Below, piece after piece: positions 1 to 4,669 of a DNA stretch of 8,254 bases. The position numbers were made by a program, and so were the translations under genes. Below the pieces are notes generated by a model. It searched no databases and was not told where the DNA came from. It saw only the letters and a list, made by a program, of their open reading frames with translations. The stretch covers positions 1-8,254 of the forward strand of contig JAHJLO010000043.1 of NCBI GenBank assembly GCA_018821685.1, given 5' to 3'. This DNA comes from Patescibacteria group bacterium. GTDB taxonomy: Bacteria; Patescibacteriota; Minisyncoccia; Phycocordibacterales; UBA12079. Position 1 is the stretch's first letter. Every line of letters starts with the position of its first letter.

Positions 1-63
1 CCGAGCTGTTCCCCGAGACAGTACCCCACTCATTACGCCATTCGTGCACGTCTGAACTTACCA

Positions 64-114
<51 letters not shown>

Positions 115-835
115 CAGGGCTTATATCAGCCAGCATATCATCCGAAGACAATGTACCACCGATATTTAACCTTCTGGCATTGGTCAGGCGTCACCCCGTA
201 TACATCCTCTTGCGAGTTCGCACGGAGCTGTGTTTTTGATAAACAGTTGGCAGGGTTACTTTCGCTGCGGCCCTTCTAATTAAAGAAGGGCAAGCCTTAT
301 TCCGAAGTTACGGCTGCTTTTTTGCCGAGTTCCTTGGGGAATTATCACTCGTTCGCCTTGGTCTTCTCGACCTGACTACCTGTGTCGGTTTATGGTACGG
401 GTTCTCTATATTTAATCTTAGAAGCTTTTCTTGGAAGGCTCTTCGTAAGAATTTCCCAACCCGAAGGAAGGAATTTAATCTATTTTCGAAATTTATGTCT
501 CCCGGATTTTCCTAAGAAACGTCTCTTGAAATAAATAACACAAATCCAATAATGTGCTCTTACTTGTGTCCTCCGTCACTCCATCGAAATATAAAGAAGT
601 TACGTAATATTAAACGTATGTCCATCGGATCCGGTTTTCACCATCTCCTTAGGCCCGACTAACCCTTCGCTGACAAACATTGCGAAGGAAACCTTAGTCT
701 TTCGGCGTGCAGGGATCTCACCTGCATTGCGGTTACTTGTGCCAACATTCTCACTTCTGTACGCTCCACCGTGGCTTACGCCTTCGGCTTCATCGCAGAA
801 CAGAACGCTCTCCTACCACTCGTGAACTTCATAGA

Positions 836-1078
836 AGAAGCAATTTAAATTTTAATTGGCTCCCGGGCCTCGACATAGGGGATTCGCCATCCTCTTGCTC
901 TACCAACTGAGCTACCCGGGTGCATATAAAATTTAAATTGCAAACAAAAATTAGAAATAATGGAGATTATTTTTTATAGTGACCTCTGATTAACCCCCTC
1001 GCCACACGCATTAAATTTCTAGAAAACTTAATGCATTACTTGTAAATCCTTGTTTTTTATTTCTAAATAAAGAACTCC
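836..1078 (-). other. Intervening sequence (IVS) in 23S rRNA helix 45
   Basis: In the RNA sense the 23S reads GATACCGAAG (about 1110) and resumes at GTGGTAGGAGAGCGTTCTG (about 805-820); in E. coli these are joined by the short helix 45 hairpin. Here the stem is lengthened by a perfect 15-bp inverted repeat (821-835 with 1079-1093) that encloses 243 nt. Inside are a 10-bp pairing (951-960 with 1057-1066), a hairpin (1008-1014 with 1028-1034) and a tRNA-like fold on a 15-bp stem (840-854 with 927-941). Helix 45 is a known site of IVSs in other bacteria such as Salmonella, where RNase III cuts them out and the rRNA stays fragmented. I see no coding region in the insert and could not recognise a group I intron core. 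Excision is inferred from the long stem, not shown. Confidence 0.85.
862..920 (-). other. tRNA-like element lacking a T-arm, nested in the 23S IVS
   Basis: In the RNA sense it begins CCCGGGTAGCTCAGTTGG and ends GTCGAGGCCCGGG. The D-arm is canonical (GCTC, loop AGTTGGTA with the GG pair, GAGC). It is followed by an anticodon-like arm (GAGGA, 7-nt loop TGGCGAA, TCCCC, one A-C mismatch), a short variable-like segment ATGTC and a closing CCCGGG. The usual T-arm with GGTTCGANTCC is absent, and the element is 59 nt, short by about one arm. Loop position 33 is G where tRNAs have U, so decoding is unlikely. The fold stands on a perfect 15-bp AT-rich stem (840-854 with 927-941). It could be a decayed tRNA gene captured by the rRNA, a structured mimic, or a chimera of anticodon-arm and T-arm halves. 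Confidence 0.7.
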
Positions 1079-1778
1079 TCTATGAAGTTCACGAATCCTA
1101 ATCTTCGGTATCATACTTAGCCCCGATAATCTGCGGCGCGAAATCTCTTGATGAGTGAGCTGTTACGCTATCTTTAAAGGATGGCTGCTTCTAAGCCAAC
1201 CTCCTCATTGTCTGAGAAATTTTACCTCCTTAAGTGCACTTAGTATGAATTTAGGGACCTTAGATGTAGGTCTGGGCTGTTTCCCTTTTGACCACCGGAG
1301 CTTCGCCCCCGGAGTCTAACTGCCTAGAACTTGACTGCTGGTATTCGGAGTTTGATAGGAATGACGAAGTTTCCCCCTGTTCATTCCTTCCAGTGCTCTA
1401 CCCCCAGCAGGTAATCTAGACGCTAACCCTAAAGCTATTTCGGAGAGAACCAGCTATTACCAAGTTCGATTAGCTTTTCACTGCTTACCACAAGTCATCC
1501 GATGATGTTGAACGGTCAACCGGTTCGGGCCTCCCTTCGTCTTTCGACGAAGTTCACCCTGCTCATGGTAAGATCACTTGGCTTCGGGTCCTAAACATAC
1601 AACTATAATTTCGCGCTATTAACACTCGCTTTCGCTGGGCCTCCTTGCTATCGCAATTAGGCAGCTGCATATTCAGACTCGTTGGCTCATTCTTCAATAG
1701 GCACGCAGTCGAGGTTGCAAGCAACCTCTTCTACTCCTTGTAAACGTATGGTTTCAAATCTATTTCACTCCCCTCTCC

Positions 1779-1821
<43 letters not shown>

Positions 1822-2369
1822 ATCTCTAAAAGTATTTAGCCTTACCAGTTAGTACTGGCGGGTTCCCCCAAGCTATTCGTGTCTTGGGGTACTCAGGAGT
1901 AATAACAAGAAAGATAAATTGTTTTCGTTTACGGGACTATTACCCTTTGAAGTTTTGCTTCCCAGCAAATTCAACTAACAAAATATTTTTTGACTTCCCT
2001 CAACTAAATGAGGTTATTATCCTACAACCCCTGATATACTAAAAGCACATCAGGTTTGGGCTCTTCCGCTTTCGCTCGCCGCTACTCACAGAATATCGTC
2101 TAAATTCATAGACATTGTTTTCTTTTCCTCCGGGTACTGAGATGTTTCACTTCCCCGGGTACGCTCCGTGTGTCTTTTATATACACACAGCAATCCGCAT
2201 TAAGCAGATTAGGTTTCCCCATTCGGAAATCTTCGGGTCACAGGTTACTAGGCACCTTACCGAAGCTTATCGCAGCCATGCCACGTCCTTCATCGCCTTT
2301 TAGAGTCAAGGTATCCACCATACGCCCTTAAAATTTCCTGATAGGAAATTTAAAAAACGCAATTTAAAA

Positions 2370-2400
2370 TGTTTCAGACGATAATTCAATATCTGAAACA
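2370..2400 (-). repeat. Hairpin just upstream of the 23S 5' end
   Basis: TGTTTCAGA and TCTGAAACA form a perfect 9-bp inverted repeat with a 13-nt loop, about 30 nt upstream of the estimated mature 5' end of 23S. A second hairpin (GGAAATTT with AAATTTCC, 2331-2351) overlaps the estimated 5' end itself. Both may be part of pre-rRNA processing structure. The 3' half of the usual 23S processing stem is outside the window, so this cannot be tested here. Confidence 0.55.
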
Positions 2401-2402
2401 CC

Positions 2403-2423
2403 GAACCCCCTGGGTTCTTTTTT
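2403..2423 (+). terminator. Terminator-like hairpin reading away from 23S (plus strand)
   Basis: GAACCC and GGGTTC pair around a 3-nt loop, followed on the plus strand by TTTTTT. It has the form of an intrinsic terminator for transcription antisense to the 23S gene. No plus-strand gene is visible to its left, so its target would be antisense read-through from the rRNA. On the minus strand the same hairpin is preceded by A residues and would be only a leader stem. Confidence 0.45.
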
Positions 2424-2469
2424 ACTTTATGTGATTATGCAATAACTCATTAAATTAAATTAATGAATT

Positions 2470-2475
2470 ATTATA
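2470..2475 (-). promoter_or_regulatory. Candidate -10 box close to 23S
   Basis: A perfect TATAAT on the minus strand lies about 130 nt upstream of the estimated 23S 5' end, inside an AT-rich stretch. At 16-18 bp upstream I see only AAGTTT-like sequence, so there is no convincing -35, and no TGn extension. It may be a secondary 23S promoter or chance in AT-rich DNA. The promoter at 3293-3320 is much better formed. Confidence 0.3.
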
Positions 2476-2550
2476 TTTTACCTACAGATCTAAAACTTTT
2501 TAATCTACTTTGAATTAAGAAAAATCCTAAAACAAAGATCAAAAATTAAA

Positions 2551-2562
2551 AACTTAAAGACC
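2551..2562 (-). promoter_or_regulatory. boxA-like antitermination site
   Basis: The minus strand reads GGTCTTTAAGTT, close to the rRNA boxA consensus (GYTCTTTAANA) bound by NusB and S10 in other bacteria. It lies in the 23S leader about 210 nt before the gene, where a pre-23S boxA would be useful. The match rests on one short motif. Confidence 0.35.
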
Positions 2563-2564
2563 CA

Positions 2565-2597
2565 CAAAGTTCATCCGATTCCATGGATGAAACTTTG
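2565..2597 (-). repeat. Imperfect hairpin, left end of the hairpin array
   Basis: CAAAGTTCATCC and GGATGAAACTTTG are inverted copies differing by one extra base, with an 8-nt loop. An overlapping alternative pairing exists (CCGATTC at 2575-2581 with GAATCGG at 2614-2620). It lacks the GAGCAAGCTC apex of the hairpins to its right, so it may be unrelated or degenerate. Confidence 0.5.
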
Positions 2598-2644
2598 TTA
2601 TTCAATTTTCAATGAATCGGTCCCGCTGTCATTTTTTTCTTACA

Positions 2645-2688
2645 ACCTCTATGAAAGTTTTGAGCAAGCTCAAAACTTTCATAGAGGT
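2645..2688 (-). repeat. Array hairpin 1 (21-bp perfect arms)
   Basis: Perfect inverted repeat centred at 2666/2667. The base is ACCTCTATG, the apex TTTTGAGC|AA|GCTCAAAA. On the minus-strand RNA the tip is a CUUG tetraloop closed by G-C, a loop known to be stable. It shares apex and base style with the five other hairpins while the middle of the stem differs. Confidence 0.9.
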
Positions 2689-2725
2689 AATAAAAATAAA
2701 TTCCGAAGAATAAATATTCATTACC

Positions 2726-2767
2726 TCAGTGATAATTTTTTAAGCAAGCTTAAAAAATTATCACTGA
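2726..2767 (-). repeat. Array hairpin 2 (20-bp perfect arms)
   Basis: Perfect inverted repeat centred at 2746/2747. The base is TCAGTG, the apex TTAAGC|AA|GCTTAA: the G-C pair of the other apexes (GAGC...GCTC) is replaced by A-T (AAGC...GCTT) on both sides. The left flank keeps the TTACC found in hairpin 3, but the matching right flank (GGTAA) is lost, so pairing stops earlier. Confidence 0.9.
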
Positions 2768-2785
2768 AACAACAAACTTTTTTTA

Positions 2786-2833
2786 TTACCTCAGTGTTAA
2801 TTTTGAGCAAGCTCAAAATTAACACTGAGGTAA
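2786..2833 (-). repeat. Array hairpin 3 (23-bp perfect arms)
   Basis: Perfect inverted repeat centred at 2809/2810 and the longest of the six. The base is TTACCTCAGTG, the apex TTTTGAGC|AA|GCTCAAAA. It is preceded by ACAAACTTTTTTT, a spacer motif that also follows hairpin 6. Confidence 0.9.
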
Positions 2834-2856
2834 CAAATCTTTTTAAAATCTTTACG

Positions 2857-2898
2857 TCCTCAGTGAAGCTTTGAGCAAGCTCAAAGCTTCACTGAGGA
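2857..2898 (-). repeat. Array hairpin 4 (20-bp perfect arms)
   Basis: Perfect inverted repeat centred at 2877/2878. The base is TCCTCAGTG, the middle AAGC, the apex TTTGAGC|AA|GCTCAAA. Confidence 0.9.
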
Positions 2899-2910
2899 AA
2901 TAATTTTTAC

Positions 2911-2956
2911 TGTCTCTATGATGATTTTAAGCAAGCTTAAAATCATCATAGAGACA
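2911..2956 (-). repeat. Array hairpin 5 (22-bp perfect arms)
   Basis: Perfect inverted repeat centred at 2933/2934. The base is TGTCTCTATG, the middle ATGATTTT, the apex AAGC|AA|GCTT. It uses the A-T apex variant like hairpin 2 and the CTATG base variant like hairpin 1, so variants are shuffled between copies. Confidence 0.9.
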
Positions 2957-2973
2957 ACAAAATTTTCCGACTA

Positions 2974-3016
2974 AAACGATGAATCGTTCGTCCGACCAAA
3001 ACTATGTTTTGGTTTA
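2974..3016 (-). repeat. Degenerate palindromes between array hairpins 5 and 6
   Basis: Short inverted repeats AACGAT/ATCGTT and CCAAAAC/GTTTTGG (2996-3012) sit within a looser symmetrical stretch running from about 2968 to 3017. They lack the array's apex and base and may be decayed copies or unrelated. Confidence 0.4.
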
Positions 3017-3037
3017 GGAAGAAATTTTCATCGCCTC

Positions 3038-3099
3038 AATTCAGTTTCAGTTTATTCAAACACTTAATAAAAAATGTTAGGACAAATTGAAACTGAATT
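3038..3099 (-). repeat. Inverted repeat with a 38-nt loop
   Basis: AATTCAGTTTCA (3038-3049) and TGAAACTGAATT (3088-3099) are perfect 12-bp arms. The loop is AT-rich and shows no obvious feature. It does not share the array apex, yet occupies the slot between hairpins 5 and 6, so it may be a different class of element inserted in the array. Confidence 0.6.
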
Positions 3100-3116
3100 C
3101 AAACGACGAACTTTTA

Positions 3117-3162
3117 TTATCTCTGTGAAGTTTTGAGCAAGCTCAAAACTTCACAGAGATAA
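3117..3162 (-). repeat. Array hairpin 6 (22-bp perfect arms)
   Basis: Perfect inverted repeat centred at 3139/3140. The base is TTATCTCTGTG, the apex TTTTGAGC|AA|GCTCAAAA. It is the first array hairpin that a transcript from the 3293-3320 promoter would meet, about 20 nt past the terminator at 3181-3208. Confidence 0.9.
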
Positions 3163-3180
3163 CAAACTTTTTTAATTTTC

Positions 3181-3208
3181 AAAAGAAAAACCGCTTTTTC
3201 TAAGCGGT
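3181..3208 (-). terminator. Intrinsic terminator of the leader upstream of the hairpin array
   Basis: On the minus strand ACCGCTT and AAGCGGT form a 7-bp stem with a 5-nt loop, followed at once by TTTTCTTTT. The 5' half of this stem (with adjoining TCA) can instead pair with AAGCGGGTGA about 40 nt upstream (3242-3251), giving nine pairs and one bulged G. The two pairings exclude each other, which is the usual layout of an attenuator or transcriptional riboswitch. Confidence 0.8.
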
Positions 3209-3286
3209 GACATAGGCAACTTTTAAGAAGCCATTATTGTTTCACCCGCTTATTTAAATTAGTTTTTATAAACATAAATTAATGTA
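3181..3286 (-). ncRNA. Candidate leader RNA or small RNA with alternative stems
   Basis: It is bounded by a strong promoter (start predicted near 3286) and the terminator at 3181-3208, so the default product would be about 105 nt. The fold I see has an outer stem of AAGCGGGTGA with TCACCGCTT and, inside it, GGC and GCC enclosing a 12-nt loop. The outer stem would block the terminator. I do not recognise a known riboswitch class. If the terminator is bypassed, the transcript would run through the hairpin array into 23S, so this may be the rRNA leader. It could also be an independent small RNA. A 13-codon ATG frame (about 3275-3234) lies in it but has no ribosome binding site. Confidence 0.45.
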
Positions 3287-3292
3287 CTGATT

Positions 3293-3320
3293 AGTATACT
3301 CGAATGGAAAAAAATGTCAA
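3293..3320 (-). promoter_or_regulatory. Strong sigma-70-type promoter for the leader, perhaps for 23S
   Basis: The minus strand has TTGACA (3320-3315), a 16-bp spacer and TATACT (3298-3293). Just upstream is an A/T-rich stretch (about 3321-3345) that could act like an UP element. It is the best-formed promoter in the window and the nearest consensus one upstream of 23S. Confidence 0.75.
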
Positions 3321-3405
3321 CAAAAAATTCATGAAATTAATTAGTATCGAGTAACAGGTCTTTAAAGAAGGCTATATTCGTTGAAAATTAAAAATTAAAT
3401 GTATT

Positions 3406-3430
3406 AAACGCCCCACTAAGTGAGGCGTTT
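3406..3430 (-). terminator. Terminator after the small secreted protein gene
   Basis: AAACGCC-CAC and GTG-GGCGTTT form a stem around TTA, 22 nt past the stop codon. The one non-Watson-Crick position is C-A on the plus strand but a U-G wobble in minus-strand RNA, so the hairpin fits a minus-strand transcript better. The stem's own TTT then runs into AATACATTT, a weak U-tract. Confidence 0.7.
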
Positions 3431-3451
3431 TAGGACGCGAAAACGGAATCG

Positions 3452-3694
3452 TTACTTCTTTCTGAGATAGAAAGTTTTTACCTCTCCGTTGACCACAGCC
3501 ACAATTGTTCTCTTCTCAAAACTCGCTCTGATAACTGCACTTTTTGGAAAGCCGTAAATTTGACTCCCACAAACCAGTCCGACATTTTCAGTGTGAAGGT
3601 TAAGCAGGTAGCAACCTTTCTCAGCGAAAACAGGTGTTGCCAAGAAAGTAACTAATCCAACGAGAGCCACCACATACAAACAAATTGTTTTCAT
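3452..3694 (-). CDS. Small secreted protein of unknown function
   Basis: An 80-residue protein that I do not recognise. Residues 1-24 form a good Sec signal peptide: MKT start, hydrophobic LYVVALVGLVTFLA, and a cleavage-like site PVFA|EK. The mature part is about 56 residues with two cysteines (GCYLL and GLVCGS) that could make a disulfide, then a basic, beta-rich C-terminus (VVNGEVKTFYLRKK). The start is fixed by a perfect AAGGAGG five bases before the ATG, unlike its neighbours. It is a single-gene transcription unit with promoter 3755-3783 and terminator 3406-3430. Its base composition looks less AT-rich than the genes to the right, which together with the strong ribosome binding site hints at a different origin or higher expression. 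Export is well supported; the role is unknown. Confidence 0.8.
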   Translation of the reverse strand: MKTICLYVVALVGLVTFLATPVFAEKGCYLLNLHTENVGLVCGSQIYGFPKSAVIRASFEKRTIVAVVNGEVKTFYLRKK

Positions 3695-3699
3695 GTTTT

Positions 3700-3706
3700 C
3701 CTCCTT
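3700..3706 (-). promoter_or_regulatory. Consensus Shine-Dalgarno of the small secreted protein
   Basis: AAGGAGG on the minus strand with a 5-nt spacer (AAAAC) to the ATG at 3694. No other gene in the window has a comparable site, which makes this gene's translation initiation stand out. Confidence 0.85.
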
Positions 3707-3754
3707 ACAAATTTAAAATTTATCTGTCTGATACAGAACAATACTTCTAGAAAA

Positions 3755-3783
3755 AGAATACTTCAGACGTGTTAAAAAATCAA
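3755..3783 (-). promoter_or_regulatory. Promoter of the small secreted protein gene
   Basis: TTGATT (3783-3778), a 17-bp spacer and TATTCT (3760-3755) on the minus strand. It predicts a leader of about 55 nt containing a weak hairpin TCTGT/ACAGA (3723-3737). It lies just after the terminator at 3831-3859 in the direction of transcription, which makes a clean single-gene unit. Confidence 0.6.
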
Positions 3784-3830
3784 GGAAAAAGAGTACTCTA
3801 GATAATATTTCGAATAAGGTGTTTTTAACT

Positions 3831-3859
3831 AAACGCCCCATGTCGGACATGGGGCGTTT
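3831..3859 (-). terminator. Strong terminator hairpin ending the winged-helix gene unit
   Basis: AAACGCCCCATGTC and GACATGGGGCGTTT are perfect 14-bp arms with one base between them. On the minus strand the stem ends GGGGCGTTTAGTTAAAAA, so the U-tract is short. It resembles the terminator at 3406-3430 (both AAACGCCCC...GGCGTTT at the outer stem), so look-alike terminators flank the small secreted protein gene. Confidence 0.7.
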
Positions 3860-3865
3860 GGCTAA

Positions 3866-3932
3866 AACATACTAAATTTGGTTATTTTTTAAAAACTTAT
3901 AGTTTTTAAAAAATAACCAAATTTAGTATGTT
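3866..3932. repeat. Long perfect palindrome (32-bp arms, 3-nt loop)
   Basis: Arms 3866-3897 and 3901-3932 are exact inverted copies around TAT. The sequence is AT-rich and non-coding and lies between the winged-helix gene and the terminator at 3831-3859. Perfect arms of this length usually reflect recent origin or active maintenance, because they are unstable. Its loop and sequence do not match the array hairpins at 2645-3162. Confidence 0.9.
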
Positions 3933-3959
3933 CGCCCGAACATTTTTTGTGAAAATGTT
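3929..3959. repeat. Two small overlapping palindromes
   Basis: TGTTCG/CGAACA (3929-3942, loop CC) shares bases with the right arm of the long palindrome and with a second hairpin AACATTTT/AAAATGTT (3939-3959, loop TTGTG). Only one of these can form at a time, so this end of the winged-helix transcript has competing folds. Confidence 0.6.
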
Positions 3960-3969
3960 TTAGGGGGTT

Positions 3970-4314
3970 TTAAGCTTTTTCATAATAAACACTTCGTCCT
4001 GTTTCTCCGACTTGTTTTATTTTTCCTTCTTTTTCAAGCTCGTCTAAATATCTTCCTACGGTTGTATCCGAAACTCCGAGCAAACTTTCTATTTTGTCAT
4101 TTGTTATTTTTTCTTCTTTATCCAACAACTCTAAAATACTTTTTTTATTTTCTTCCTTTGTTTCAAGTTGATCTTTTCTTGTTTCTTTTTCTTCCAATAT
4201 TAGTTTATTTTGATTTAGTTTTTCAATCTTTCTCTCGCCATCAACTAAAACAGCATAGGCGATAAAGCCGATAATAATTCCTATTGATAATATTGAAATG
4301 ATTGTTGCGATCAT
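3970..4314 (-). CDS. Membrane-anchored winged-helix protein
   Basis: A 114-residue protein in three parts. Residues 3-24 are one hydrophobic membrane segment (IISILSIGIIIGFIAYAVL). Residues 27-58 are strongly charged and likely a coiled coil (many E, K, Q, N). Residues 58-112 are a winged-helix DNA-binding domain of the DeoR/GntR kind: ITNDKIESLLG then SDTTVGRYLDELEKEGKI as recognition helix, and a wing ending GRSVYY. It therefore looks like a DNA-binding domain tethered to the inner face of the membrane. The family is not one I can name, and DNA targets are unknown. It follows the DUF378 gene with a hairpin (4363-4403) between. No clear Shine-Dalgarno precedes the ATG. The wing domain could also mediate protein contacts instead of DNA binding. 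Confidence 0.8.
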   Translation of the reverse strand: MIATIISILSIGIIIGFIAYAVLVDGERKIEKLNQNKLILEEKETRKDQLETKEENKKSILELLDKEEKITNDKIESLLGVSDTTVGRYLDELEKEGKIKQVGETGRSVYYEKA

Positions 4315-4346
4315 AGTTCTTTTAGTTTTGAGTTTATAAAAGGTAG

Positions 4347-4408
4347 GTAATTTTTTATAATCTTTTTAAACAACAAAATCTTTAAGATCTTGTTGTTTAA
4401 AAAATTAC
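4347..4408 (-). repeat. Hairpin between the DUF378 and winged-helix genes
   Basis: Arms 4363-4382 and 4384-4403 pair over 20 positions with one mismatch, A-C on the plus strand but a U-G wobble in minus-strand RNA. An alternative outer pairing (GTAATTTTTT at 4347-4356 with AAAAAATTAC at 4399-4408) reaches over the DUF378 stop codon. No U-tract follows, so it looks more like an mRNA-stabilising or processing hairpin than a classical terminator. Confidence 0.65.
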
Positions 4409-4602
4409 ATTAATTCTTTAATTAGAACGTAGATGGATGAAATACCTACAAGAACATATACAGCTCTTGATAGCATAGTCATCTCACCGAATATAGTAGC
4501 TACCAAGTCAAAACCGAAAAGTCCTACAAGACCCCAGTTTAAACCTCCAACTACAAGAAGGATTAAAGAAACCCAACCAATTGAACCTAAATTACTATTC
4601 AT
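4405..4602 (-). CDS. DUF378 family small membrane protein
   Basis: A 65-residue protein with two membrane segments (about 8-29 and 46-62). The stretch GGLNWGLVGLFGFDLVA, followed by a short loop and SRAVYVLVGISSIY, is the typical signature of the DUF378 family, usually 65-75 residues and of unknown function. I chose the ATG at 4602 (MNSNLGSIGW). The open frame extends to an ATG at 4725, but that extension would overlap the end of the upstream gene, is not membrane-like, and would make the protein too long for the family. No Shine-Dalgarno is visible. It starts 67 nt after the upstream gene's stop, so the two may share a transcript. Family assignment is by motif recognition. Confidence 0.85.
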   Translation of the reverse strand: MNSNLGSIGWVSLILLVVGGLNWGLVGLFGFDLVATIFGEMTMLSRAVYVLVGISSIYVLIKELM

Positions 4603-4669
4603 GATTTTTTTAAATAAATTAATAAAATTCGACCTTTTGGGAAATTGAAAATCTACGATACTGTAAAAA

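Noticed and set aside
707..910. 67-codon plus-strand frame within the 23S region
   Set aside because: It lies antisense to conserved rRNA and runs through the tRNA-like insert; no ribosome binding site and no protein-like composition.
836..1078. Group I intron in 23S
   Set aside because: I could not find the paired core segments, the site is the helix 45 hairpin loop and not a usual intron site, and no homing endonuclease is present. A long enclosing stem fits an IVS better.
2115..2303. 62-codon plus-strand frame within the 23S region
   Set aside because: It is antisense to the conserved 5' domain of 23S; the frame is a by-product of rRNA sequence.
2359..2368. GCAATTTAAA shared by the 23S upstream region and the tRNA-like stem (840-849)
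   Set aside because: Ten bases of AT-rich identity are within chance expectation, and no wider similarity surrounds them.
2587..2874. 95-codon plus-strand frame through the hairpin array
   Set aside because: It is made largely of the inverted repeats and their spacers, lacks a ribosome binding site, and the palindromic stems explain the sequence better.
2645..3162. CRISPR array
   Set aside because: The repeats are full palindromes of differing sequence with irregular 56-80 nt spacing and AT-rich spacers; there is no constant repeat and no cas gene.
3234..3275. 13-codon leader peptide in the attenuator-like leader
   Set aside because: No ribosome binding site, and no run of a single amino-acid codon as in classical attenuators; short frames are common in AT-rich DNA.
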